From positions 124,001 through 188,000 of the forward strand of contig JAMXBD010001199.1 in NCBI GenBank assembly GCA_024138025.1: a stretch of 64,000 nt of DNA. The letters run 5' to 3'. Both the position numbers and the translations under genes were made by a program. Every line of letters starts with the position of its first letter. Positions within the stretch are counted from its first letter, which is position 1. Origin of the DNA: Combretum micranthum (lineage: Eukaryota > Streptophyta > Magnoliopsida > Myrtales > Combretaceae). This document shows, piece after piece, positions 46,250 to 58,600 of the stretch. The notes under the pieces are model-generated. The model was given only the letters and a program-made list of their open reading frames with translations, did not search any database and was not told the DNA's origin.

Positions 46250-47740
46250 CTATGTCCTCGAAGCTGAAGGTATACCTGTCCTATCAAACAACTGGGGATA
46301 AGATTTTATGATATCCTCTTCTCATTTTCATGTAGCTTCTTCCATCTATTGATCTCACAACACCTTAACATATCTTATCTCTTTCTTCCTTAATGTCTAT
46401 ACCTTGAAATCTATAATTTGCACTAGTTGCTTTTTATATGTCAAATTTTCCTTGAGTGGGATAGACTCCAATTCCAATACTTTATCAAGATTAGGAACAT
46501 ACTTTCATAAAACCGATACATGAAAGACATTGTGTATGTTGGCAAGGTTAGGTAGAAGGGCCAATCTATATGCCAGATTTCCAAATCTTTCCAAAATCTC
46601 AAAAGGTCCAACATATCTTAGGCTTAGCTTCCTTTACAAACGTCTTCTATGTAAACTTTTGGTCGGTTTGATCTTAAGATACGCATGGTCTCCCACATCA
46701 AGCTTAAGCTCTCTTCTCTTCATGTCAGCACAATTCTTTTGTCAATCTTGTGCCTCTTTTATTCTTTGTCTAATCACTACCACTTTATTCACTATCTCTT
46801 GCACCAACTCAAGTCCAATAACAACACTTTCTTGATTGTCCCAAACTAGAGGTAACTTGCATTCCTCTATACAAAGCTTCATGTGGTGGCATGTCGATGC
46901 TAGAATGGTAGCTATTGTTATATGCGAACTCTACCAGCGACAAATGTCCATCTCAACTTCCCTTGAACTTCGGCACACATGCTCTTAACATATTCTCCAA
47001 AGTCTGTATTGTTCTCTATGTTTATCCATCTGTCTGTGGGTGATATGCAGTGATAAACTTCAGTTAAGTGCCCATGGCTCTTTGTAAACTTTTCCAAAAC
47101 CTTGTGACAAACACTGGGCCTTGATCCGAAACAATACCTGCTAGTATACCATGTAATATGACAATCTCTTTAATGTATATCCTTGCTAAATTTTCCAATG
47201 AATGTGTCATATTGATAGGTAGAAAATGAGTAAACTTGCTCAATCAGTCTAACACTACCCATATTCCATCATATCCTGCACTGGTTCTTGACAAAGCACT
47301 TACAAAGTCATTTGATATTTGATCCCACTTCCATTTAGGGACAGGCAAAGGTTGTAACAAACCACCTGGCCTTTGATGTTTGGCTTTTATTCTTTGATAG
47401 ATCTCATACTAAACAACAAAAACTGCTATGTCCTTTTTCATACCATTCCACCAATGGGCATTTTTTAGCTCTTGATAAGTCTTGGTCTCACCTGGATGCA
47501 TGGTATATCTTGAATAATGTGCCTTATGCATAAGCTTCTTCTTCAAGACTGCATCATTTCATACACATAACCTTTTATCCATCCATAGAACTCCTCCTTC
47601 ATCCACATGAAACTCCTTAAACTTCCCTTGTGCAAGATTTTGAATAGTCATTTGATGCTCTATATCTTGCTTTTGTGCTTCCTTGATTTGTTGCAACAAG
47701 GTTGGTTCCAAAACCATATTAGGAATCCTAACCTTTGGGC
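46250..47740 (-). pseudogene. Integrase remnant of the older element
   Basis: Degraded but recognisable on the - strand: AYHPQTDG near 47040, then RTIQTLENMLRACVP, YNNSYHSSIDMPPHEALY near 46900, and the C-terminal AYRLALLPNLANIHNVFHVS near 46540. Stops and frame changes occur throughout. It aligns in order with the integrase at 26850-28239. Confidence 0.75.
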
Positions 47741-47744
47741 TATA

Positions 47745-49095
47745 CTAGACAAATTCCAAATTCATCTTTTCAAACTCTCTTATGAGCTCTTTTTGCCCTT
47801 TTAGCATAGAGGCTATTTCACCATAATTCTTGTGACTTAAAGCATCTGCAACTGCATTAACTTTTTCTCGATGATAGTTGATACTTAAATCATAATCCTT
47901 GATCAACTCTATCCATTTGCATTGCCTCATGTTCAAATCCTTTTGAGTGAACAAATACTTTAAACTTTTATGATCTATGTATAGCTCACATTTCTGCCTA
48001 TAAAGATGTTGCCACCATATTTTCAAAGCAAAAATGATGGCTGCTAATTGCAAATCATGCGTTGGGTAATTCCTTTCATGTGGCTTTAACTGCCTTAACA
48101 CATATGGAATCACTTTTCCATTTTGTGTCAGCACACATCTTAAGCCACAATTCGATGCATCACTATAGATGGTAAAAGAATCCTCCTCACTAGGTAAAAC
48201 TAATATCGGTGCTGACACTAACCTTCTCTTTAACTCTTGAAAAGTCTGTTCTCTTTTCTCATTCCATTCATATTTCTCACTTTTCCTGGCTAGTTGAGTT
48301 AAGGCTAAGGCTATCTTGAAGAAGTCTTGAATAAACTTTCAATAATATCCTGCTAAACCTAAGAAACTTCTCACTTTAGATACTGTTTTAGGCTTTTTCC
48401 ATTCAATCACAGCTTTAACTTTCTTAGGATCCATAGAAATTCCTTCAGTCGATACCACATGTCCAAAAAAAGATATCTGTCTTAACCAGAAATCACACTT
48501 GGATAGCTTAGCATATAACTTATTTTCCCTTAAAATCTGCAACACCATTCGTAGATGCTCGTCGTATTGTTCGTCTGAAGCAGAAAACACCAAGATATCA
48601 TCAATAAAAATATCACACATATATCCGACAATAAACAAAAAACCCTATTCATCAAAGCTATGAAGATTACTGGTACATTTATCAATCCAAAAGACATAAC
48701 CCTATACTCATAATGACTATACCTTGTCCGAAAAGCTGTCTTAGGAATGTCATCAGCCTTAATCTAAATTTGACGATATCCGGATCTTAAATCAACTCAA
48801 GAGAACACTTTGGCACCACGTAACTGATTAAACAAATCATCTATTCGTGGAAGTGGGTACTTGTTCTTAACAATGACCTTATTTAACTCTCTGTAATCTA
48901 TACAAAATCTCATAGATCCATCCTTCTTTTTAACAAACAACACAGGAGCTCTCCATGGTGACATACTAGGGCAAATAAATCTCTCGTCTAGCAATTCTTG
49001 CAGTTGTACTTTTAATTCTCTTAACTCCATAGATGTCATCCTGTAAGGGGGCTTCGATGTTGGTGTTGTTCCTAGAATCAAATCTATAAGTGGCT
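47745..49095 (-). pseudogene. RT and RNase H remnant of the older element
   Basis: Pieces at 49174-48797 (the part from 49095 reads [19 protein letters not shown], then [19 protein letters not shown] and [16 protein letters not shown]), 48638-48339 ([32 protein letters not shown]) and 48218-47745 ([30 protein letters not shown]). The catalytic FIDD is retained, but at least four stops or frameshifts separate the pieces. The 5' part is cut off by the solo LTR starting at 49096. Confidence 0.85.
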
Positions 49096-52000
49096 TGTCA
49101 CACCTCAAAGGGTACCCTAAACACAACAGTCCGCCATACTCAATATCTAACTCGTGTATGATTACTTTAGTCATTCTGTGAGTTTAAACACCGAGTTTAA
49201 GGCTCATGTTCAACAAATAGGGGACTATACCTTGAATCGAATTAGCTTAAGAAGACATACGTAGCAATAAGAAAGTAAATCATAACAGTTATAACTAGAT
49301 TCATCTATTACATGAGCTAAGGGGCATACCCTTCGTCAAAATGTTAAGAGTTCTTTAGTCCTCAGAAGTCTCTTACAATAACCATTATATATATATATAT
49401 ATATCAATTTAGGAGATTCAACTAGAAGTCTACGCCTATATCTAGGTCCCGACTTCTTCAAAAAGCTCTTTAAGTTCCAAAAGTTGTACCTGAGGAAAGT
49501 GACTTCTCGGAGATAGCCATAAATATTCATACTGCAATAGGAAACTATAGGGGTATAAGCTTACGAGCTTAGTGAGTTTCACTTCCAAAATTAAATGCTC
49601 AACAAGTAATATATAACAGACAAGTTATATTAACAATCATATGAATGCACAAACACGTGAGCATACAATACATAATACCTTCCGGAAATCTTATGTTGAA
49701 TGGATTTACACCCTCCATTCAGAATTAGGTGTTTCAGGCCCATACGATCATAGATTTCAATTTTTCTCATTTATATTGTGGTTGATACAGGTGCCCACCT
49801 ACACATATTTTTAATTCTGGCCCTTATGCTAACATTACAATTTCTGGCCATTACGTCAACATTCGAGTTTACAGGCCCCTCGTTGCCCAGTTATTATGCC
49901 TTCTTCCCACAAAGGTATAATAACCTATGCAATGTGACTCACATATGGTATGCATGGTCAATTTGATTATAAGATCATGGCATATCAATTTAATAATTTA
50001 TGGGTGATCATAGATATTACAGACAAATCAATTATATACTATGTCATACAAATAGTTACAACAAGCTCATTTCGATATTCTTATCATCAATACACCCATG
50101 TAAAAATCATATACACACAGTCAAATTTTATCTTGTCCTAATTCTAATGCCACTAACATTGCAAGCACAAACACAAACATATAATTTAAAGATAGTGAAC
50201 TCACTTTGTCATGGCGTGAAAATCCACTTAATCGTAATAATCCTCGGGAAGGTCTAGTCCGTCTCCCAAGTCTCCTGATCAAAAGAAATAACTCTAATGA
50301 GTATTTCTATGAAGTTTGAAGGAATTTATAAATTCTATTCTAATAAGTTTGTCAAAATTCGTCTAAGAGGAAATTCCAACTTAAAACGACCATAACTTGA
50401 TCATTTTAGCTTGAAATTTCGCATATTATATACCGATTTCTACCTATTCGACGAGAGTTATCTATCCATCAAACAAGATTGGTTGGTCCATGAACAGTAG
50501 GGTATAGAATACTATACGAATTTCCCATTCCGCAATTCGACTCCTAATCTCAAACCAAGCATCATACTAAAGCTTTGATAGATACTTAGCTATCATTATA
50601 TCTTGTAAGACTCTATTATATACATATATAACTCAATATGATGCATGATTTATGGGTGTTGGTAAGTTATAATTTCTCATGTACTTAGATAATGTCAAAT
50701 TGGATGTATAGGACATTATTTTCCTAACTTTGTTTCCACAAGTTTATCATGTATCTTAATGGTATAGTACTAAGAATTCTTTTTGAAAAATTTTTGCTTT
50801 GCAAAACTTTTGAAATTTACTAGACTTAAGAAAAATAATTTTTCTTCTTGTAAAATCACAATTGCTTTTATCAAAACTCAACCTTGATGACCTACCTAGC
50901 CATCACCTTCATTATTTCAATAAAAACCTTCATTTTGTGGTTAGAAAATAGATGTTTAAATAGGTGGTTTACTTAATTACGAATTTTACAAAATTTTAGA
51001 GAATGAAAACATTGTTTAATCTATTCTTGAAAACCATTCCTTATTTTAGGATTATACTTTGATAAACCTCTCTTATCCTGATCAAAATTTGGTCTTTATT
51101 ACATGTATCCCCTAGAACTTCCATTTTTCCATAAAAATCATCATTTTGGCATTTGGAAATAGGTGTTTAAATAGTGGTCATTTTCAAATCCGAATTTTGA
51201 AAGTTCTTTTTGAGATTGTTTCTTTTGTAAAACTCATTTGATTTTTCAAAAACCATTTCCTAATCAAACCTACTCCTTAAGTCTTCCTTTTCTTTAATAA
51301 AAATCTTGTTTTGGAATTGAAAAATGGGTGTTTACACTTCAAGCTTCCTTTATTACAAATTTAAAACTTGTTATTGGGATTGAAATATAACTTTTGTAAA
51401 CTTGCCCTTGTTTTGAAAATATTCCTTAGTATATCTAAACTTTTCTCATCAAGATCACTCATTTATGATATATATTCCCTAAGTCCTTCATTTTTAATGT
51501 AAAATACACATTTTGAAGTTGAAAAATAGCTTTTCTAAATATGGTTCCTTTTTTATCCGAATTTTCAAAAATTATTTTTGTTGAAACTAAAGCAGATCTT
51601 GAGCTTTCTAATATTTTCCTACTATCATCAAGCTATTACAAGTTATTCATGAACATAAAACAAATCCTAATGCATTTATGAACTCAAAACAACTAGATCT
51701 AGTTACTATACTAGTCATAAATGCATGAACACTATGATGGTTATGTGAATATGATTAGATGATAAATATATGCACAAATCATTAATAATAACAACATAAC
51801 TTGATAATAGCAAAATAACTCAAATAACAAGATCTATAACATTGTGATGGCAAGGATCTCATGTTCAAGTGTTTCCACATCCCTAGCTTGAAGCTCATGG
51901 GGATTTTTGAGTGGAATCACACATGAATAATCTTACCATTACATGTTTTTTTGGTAATAAGGTACAGATCTATTACCTATTAGATGTTTGGAACAAGAAA

Positions 52001-52852
52001 CTTGAAGAAAAATATGTGAGTGTGTGTGTATGTGTGTGTTATGGTTTGCAAGGGGAGAGGAAGAGAAAAGAAAATTTTTTGCAAGAGTTTGGTTTAATAA
52101 AAAGTGGAAAAGTGAAATGAAGTTGGTATAAAGGGATATATATATAGAGAGAGACAAATGGATTTGGGTTTGTGTAATAAAAAGAAGAAATAAAACAAAT
52201 TGAGAGAGGAAAGAAGGGGAGAGGTAACACCGCTTTTGGTAAGGAGAGAGAGAGAGAGAGTTGTTTGTGTTGTGTAGTGTAAGATTCAAAATCAAATAAG
52301 TAATTTAAGTAATAAGAGTTGTATTGGAAAAGTAAATTATAAAAAAAATGATGAAATAGTAGGAATAGGTTGTAAGGATGTAAGAAATAGGTTATGGGTA
52401 GTCGTACTTGCGAATAGTGTGAAAAAATCAAAAAGTAGATTAGATATTTAAAGTACCGGTAGTAATGAAAATACGATAAAAGGTTATAACTATAACTTTT
52501 ATAACCAAAAAATTATATAAGTGATATATTTGGAAATCTCATGAAATTACGATTCTAACGATACTAATATCATATAGTTAATAACTCGAGCCTCAAGACA
52601 CGCTTTTCAAAGTCTGTATCTGGTCGGATTCGAAATAGGTCGAAAATTTGCTAATCTTATCTTTTTAAGAATCCTAGTATTATTACGAACCAAACTACAC
52701 TCTTCACTCATATTTTGACTCCTTGGTTTAGGAATACGGGATTGGCGAATCTAAACTACTAGGTTTCCTAGGGATTCGTTGACTTAGGGTTTCCGGTTAA
52801 CTTTCCGGTTTAGGGTTTGAACTTGATATTACCCTAAAATTAGGGGCTTACA
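49096..52852. mobile_element. Probable solo LTR inside the pol region of the older element
   Basis: It begins TGTCACACCTC and ends GGGGCTTACA, the same termini style as the two Tekay-type LTRs, and splits the protease-RT linker (FPNELL on one side, PLIDLILGT on the other). Length is 3757 bp with no coding region. The flanking 5-mers TGGCT and CTAGC do not match, so it may derive from recombination between two elements, or the flank has decayed. It contains (GT)n near 52018-52040 and (AG)n near 52244-52260. Confidence 0.65.
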
Positions 52853-53382
52853 CTAGCAATTCATTTGGAAAAATAATAGGGAACTCACATACTATTCGAA
52901 TACTTTAAATCTCCAATATTTCTATCTCTTCATTCAAAGAATACATGGCGCTCCCTTCCAACTCATCAGCCATTTCTCCCAACACTTCTACGGCTCGTAC
53001 ATCCATTTGTTTTCCTTCAAGAAATTCTCATGTGAACTTTATTGTTATCTCTTCCTTATTTACGAATGAAGCTGCTTTTTGTTGGCAATCCACTTTAACC
53101 TTAGCGCCTGTCATCCGGGCCATTCCTAGAATAACATCATACCCTTGCATATCCACTAGTATAAGATCAACAGCTGTCTCTTGATCATTTATCCATAGCG
53201 AACATTTCTTTATCACTTCTCTCATAATTACCATACCTCCTATGGGAGTTGAGATTCTTAAACCTTTTTCCATCTTATCAACACACAATTCGGCTTTTTT
53301 TACTAGACCTAGGTTGGCAAAAGAATACATAGCACCGATATCAAAGAGTGGATATGCAGGGGTATCTTTCACTCGATGGTTC
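52853..53382 (-). pseudogene. Protease remnant of the older element
   Basis: The open piece 53393-53028 reads LFDIGAMYSFANLGL, so the catalytic Asp-Thr-Gly is changed to Asp-Ile-Gly. It continues to YDVILGMARM. After the intron-like segment the first residues (Gly-Thr-Ile-Glu-Val-Lys-Asp-Thr-Pro-Ala-Tyr) need one base that is missing in GAGTG near 53370. It aligns with the protease at 29781-30281. Confidence 0.75.
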
Positions 53383-53490
53383 CTAAGTACCATTTCTTAT
53401 CCTTGTTACAATCTTGTTTAGGAAAAATTTTACTTTATTCATTTAACATACTCTTATATCCAAAACTTAAGGGTAAGGTTAAGCACATAC
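53383..53490 (-). other. Intron-like segment between gag and protease, second copy (108 bp)
   Basis: Donor GTATGT follows TTGATAGCAC (Leu-Ile-Ala), and the acceptor TACTTAG precedes GAACCATC (Gly-Thr-Ile). Position, phase and length match the 107-bp segment at 30282-30388. The donor's preceding base is C instead of G. Confidence 0.55.
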
Positions 53491-54884
53491 GTGCTATCAA
53501 ACGAAAACTTCCATGTCTTCTCCATCATATTCTTCTTTAGATCCTTTGCCATGGAAGCTCCATGCATAGCAAACATTCGGGCAACACCAGCAGATTTGCT
53601 TCCTTGATGACCCCTCTTTCTTGTCCTTTATTCCATTAGCTTCTTTAGATTGGGAAGCCCCTACTAGTTGGGTCCTTAGGGGACAAGTGGTTGAGTCATG
53701 TCCCACTTTATTACAAATAAAGCATGTAATTCCTGTTCTCTTTGGGCAACCATTCACCAGGTCCACTCTCTCCACATAAAAAGCCTCAGTTTTTTAGCTA
53801 AAGGCAATCCCTTAGATAATCGGATCCCTTACACTTCCAACAAACCAAAGCACCTTTCCCAAAAACTCCTACCTTGAGTGCATTAGACGTCTTAATAAAC
53901 TTATTCCTTTTTGAAACTGAACTAGTGCCAATATTTTCATATGGCCTTTTCCAAAGACTTAGCCTCTCTTCTTATATCTTTCTACTTCGTATCTTCTGAC
54001 CTATTCAATCATCAATGCTTTCTCCACCAAGATAAAGAAATCCTCAATCTCAAATTCAGCAAGCCTTTGTTGATAATGAAGGTCTAATCTAGCCATAATC
54101 ATTTGTCTTTTTAGCTTATTACTGTCCCTATAAACACTTGGAGCAAACTGCAGTAACTTATTGAACTCATGCTCATACTCATCAACACTCTTGTTTCCTT
54201 GAGCAAGATTCATCAAATCTGTGCTATACTTTGCCCTTAAACTACTGGAGAAATATTCCTTTAGAAATTCTCTTCTGAAATCTTCCTACATGATAGGCTA
54301 AGATAAAGCTTACTCCTTCGAGTCCCACCATATCTTAGCCGTTAATCTCAACAAATATGTTCCATAGGGCACTTTCAGAGCATCATGCACTTGGAACACA
54401 TTGAATGATCACTCTACTTGAGCTAACCAATCCTTTGCCTCCTCTTGTTTACTTTGAAATCCCTCAAAATATCTATTACACTTAATGAACTGGGGAAGCA
54501 TGTTCCTTTGAGACCATTGAAAAGAAGGCTAGTGATATTGCACCTCGGCCCTAATAGGAGGCAGTGCTTGACTTGTAGTAACTGACTCAACCTGCTAATC
54601 CACTTCCTTCAGTATAGCAATTGGTAGTGTCGGGGTTTGGGTTCTTTGAGGGGCTACAGGGGGTATAGTAGGTTTAGCAGGGCATCTGTTGAAGCGGCCT
54701 GGGTGCTAGTTGTCCTTGCAGTGCTTGTAGAATCAATGCGTTTTGCTATTGCATTGCTAGCAAGATATCTGTTAACACTTGAGGGGGCAGTGGTGGTACA
54801 TTCTGAGGTCCTTGTTGTCATTAACTAGAAGTTCATCAGCTTGAGGTTGAACCTCTAGCATGGGCAACCGAACAATCTTTGCTC
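53491..54884 (-). pseudogene. Gag remnant of the older element
   Basis: A probable start (MRSKDCSVAHARG) lies near 54884. The core piece at 54216-54001 reads AQGNKSVDEYEHEFNKLL and QQRLAEFEIEDFF. A zinc knuckle CFICNKVGHDSTTC lies in 53775-53497; upstream knuckles are degraded. It ends ARMFAMHGAS before the intron-like segment. It is collinear with the gag at 30389-31746. Confidence 0.8.
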
Positions 54885-55208
54885 CTCATCTTTGTCCCTT
54901 ATATTCAAGAAAACGGTAAACCTCAACATCATACTAGATAACATGTAGACATCTAAACAACAACAGCTAATAGCCCACATATAGGAACAACAGCCACCCA
55001 TCAAGCTACTAAATCTCCTAAAGACCTCTAAGCGCATAACACTTCTAACATACGTCCCCTTAGACTACCTCTTCCTTACCACGCAAACCTTATACTCTAC
55101 TCTAAAGATACACTTAGGACTCTAGGTTCAATTACTATAACTTTCTAAAGATCTTAAACATCTTTGAATATTCTTATCTATGTAACCTTTAACTTTGATA
55201 CCAACTCC
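54885..55208. other. Short leader of the older element
   Basis: About 320 bp between gag and the right LTR. Unlike the complete element there is no room for the extra leader ORF. The PBS is at its LTR end. Confidence 0.5.
55193..55203 (-). other. Primer-binding site of the older element
   Basis: TGGTATCAAAG on the - strand, five bases from the LTR border, matches the initiator tRNA-Met type site TGGTATCAGAG with one change. Confidence 0.7.
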
Positions 55209-55637
55209 TGTCACACCCCAAAAGGCATCCTAATAGTATTGATGCCTCCTAAGGCCTTTAAGAAAATTTTCCGCGGGCATCAAACCATTAAGACACTCTG
55301 TAGCATGAACATTTTAAAAACAGGATCGCAGGATTATTAAGATAAGAAATTTTGTATATATAAAAGTTCTTTATGACAAAACTAGCATAGAGCGTCCATA
55401 TAACTCAAGATAGATCATTTAGCATAACATTACATTTCAAAAGATCAACATAAGATTTTATACGAGGAAGCTATCTCTACAACTACTCGAGCCCTGGACT
55501 CTCTCCCCTTAAAGCCCACTACCTCTCGTATCCTCATACTTAGATCCACTTTAGAGATCCTGAAATCATATAAAATCTATAGGAATGTGAGCACAACAAG
55601 CTCAGTGAGACAATCAAATTCTAACCACATTTCAAGC
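55209..55637 (-). repeat. Right LTR of the older element, first piece
   Basis: Homologous to 37868-38097 plus 42318-42507. It ends in TTCAAGC, where CAAGC is the duplicated target of the next insertion. Confidence 0.8.
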
Positions 55638-58600
55638 TATCACGCCTCAAAAGGGGGCCTAGTAGGATTGATCTAAAGTTATCATACCACATGTGTACCT
55701 GTAATATGAGAACCGTCTTGCAAAGTTAAAGTTTACAAGACTATCATATTTATTTACATTATATAATATATATATATATATATATAAGATCTTTATCTAA
55801 ATTCATTATGGATTTCGATTTTTCCATAATCTGTCAAGATCACAGAGAATTGGCATCCCTTACCAAATAGTGAAAATGGGTTCACACTATAATTTGCAAA
55901 TTTCAATTATTATAAAATTTATCTAATTTACAATCTAAGTTTACCATATCCTATATCTTTATCATTAATAGAGTCCGTTGGAGAAGCTCTCTTCACACAT
56001 TCCTAGTCCAATCCCTCCTAGTCCAATCCCAACTAGTATTAATCCTACACAAAATTGTTAGGGGGTGAGTGAACTACGGGCTCAGTGAGATAACCTGACC
56101 AAACTACACATCAAACAATAACAAACAAGTATAATTACTAATCATATGCAATGCAACAATCAATCATATGCACATTACAAGCTTGGATGATCTATAATCC
56201 AAAGCAGGACAGAGATTTACGCCATCTCATCGAGGTTGAAGGAACACAATACTATGGCCCACCTACCCAGGAGAGACTAAGTATACATGAAAGCCACAAT
56301 CCTCATCATAGTTATCTCTTTATACTTTAGGCACTTAATTCTTGTTTTAATCCTTAGAAACTTCACCGAGTGTAAGTCATTTCATAGTGATACCATGGGC
56401 GACATCCTTCATTACTAGTTAGTTCCTATGGAATCGACGGAACAAAGGTAATCTTACGTAGAACTAATAGCCTCTTGCTTAGAAAAACCAAGCATTACCA
56501 GAGAACCGAAATATTAACACGTAGTAGGCTGCCACATACTCAAATGCAATTTATGCAAATCATGAGATGCATGTCCATTTCATTTATGGTATCAGTAGTT
56601 GTTAATCAAGATTAAGGCAATCATACTATTTACAGACAAACATCAACATGCTTCATAGAATATTTATCATACAATAGAATTATCACTTATATTATGATAA
56701 TTTGGCATTTAATCACACACCACACATCATGCATTATCCCCAATCCAGCATGCATATTAATTGAACATATATTATTCCAAATGCAGCTATATTACAAGCA
56801 CAAACAATGTGATAAAGTCAAGTAACTCACCTGTGGTCCTCGCTAAACTATCGGAATATGCTCTTGGAAGTCCGGAAATTGATCTATTTTCCTATGAAAG
56901 GAAATAACAAAGATTTATTATTGGATTGTTTCTATAAGAGAAGTCTTCCTAGAATTAAAGGAGCTGATCTCAATCGTCGGATATTAGACTAAGCTTGTTA
57001 TATTAATTATTGCGTCGTTCAATAATTTAATTGAATCCTTATAGGCGCCTAATTATTCTATATCGGTATTTGATACGGTTTCTATTATTTGTATAAAGCT
57101 TTTTAAGGTTTTAACCCCTATAGTAAAGAATATTTATTTGTTATTTGTTTTCATTTTGCTTCTCTTGATCTTAATTGCTATCTACTTTTTATTTAAAGTG
57201 GTTTGTCTTTTCCTTAAGTCCTACTGCATTTAGTAGAAGATTTTTATTTATTAATTCTTTGCCTATCAACCTTATCTATCTCTTAAATTAGTATTTTTAT
57301 TTATTTAAGGGTATGTTTTAGTATCTATACCTTTCAAAAATTATTTTAATAAAATTGTATGTCTATGAAGTTTAGATATATCAAATTTTTTTATTATACT
57401 TCAATTTCATTTTTATTGCAAAGCAAGCTAAGTTTAACAATATGATATTATAAGTAATATTAGTTTTGAAATGTTAATATCAATATTAGTAATAAATACA
57501 AGTATAATGATAATAAAAATTTTCATACCTTTAGTAAATAATAATATTAGTGACAAAAATAATAATAGAATTGATGATAATATTATAGTGACCTTAACGT
57601 AAATAATAACAGTATTAATAATTCTAATGACTCTTGATGAAAATATCAATAATACTGAATATTATAATCAGTAGTAATAATAATAGTAATAATCATAATC
57701 ATATTAATAGGAATAACAGCAGCATTAATATTGATTTATTAAGAGTGAAAATTGAGTGAATTTCTAGTTTGCGATTTCTTGTTCGTTTTAAATCCAATTT
57801 CGCTGTATAAATAGTCGATTTGGTAGTATTCTTCGAGTACTTTCTAGTGGTGGAATTATTTTCAAGAAAAGAGACTTGTGCAATTTTTAAATTTATGAAA
57901 CACACGCACATATTTCAAGTGAATCATGATAAATGTAGTCAAAACTTGTTTTGATGATATCTAACTCATTTCTAGTCGGTTTTTTTATGAATAAATAGTC
58001 ATTTTCATAGGATTTTTCGAGTTCTTTCCATTGGTGGGTCATTTTTGGCTTATAACAAACACATCAATACAGTTTATTCAATCTTTCCCATGATTTACAT
58101 GAGTTATCTAAAGTTCAACTTAGTTGGTTGCAGTTTAGGTATGGTTTTGGTTTTTCCTTTCTAGGATTTGAATTTCTATACTTAAAAATCTTCAAGTTGA
58201 TGTATTTATATCCTAAATAGTCTAAATAACATCAGTATATGGTTAGATCAATTTTGATAAATTTATAAGACAAATTTCTATAGATCAAACATAATGAATA
58301 TTTAAACTTAATATAATCCTTACCTTGATTGGATGATAGATGGGGTTTAGCTCCTCCTTGAAAAATAATGGTCTAAAGAGGAAGGTAAGAGGATGAGTAA
58401 CTAAGACACCTTGTTAAGCTTAGATTCCAACTTGGATTTATGACATACCAAAGGCTATTTAACTTGGTTTTTGATGTTGTTTGGGTTAGTTAAAGTGGGG
58501 TTTTGATTGGTTTTTGATTGTGGTTGATAAAGATTGATGTTTATATAATGCTATAAGCTAAAAACAAGGGATACACTCTTATTTTGAAGTGTTTAAACAA

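Noticed and set aside
49096..49100. Target-site duplication for the solo LTR at 49096-52852
   Set aside because: The left flank TGGCT and right flank CTAGC do not match, so no duplication is claimed.
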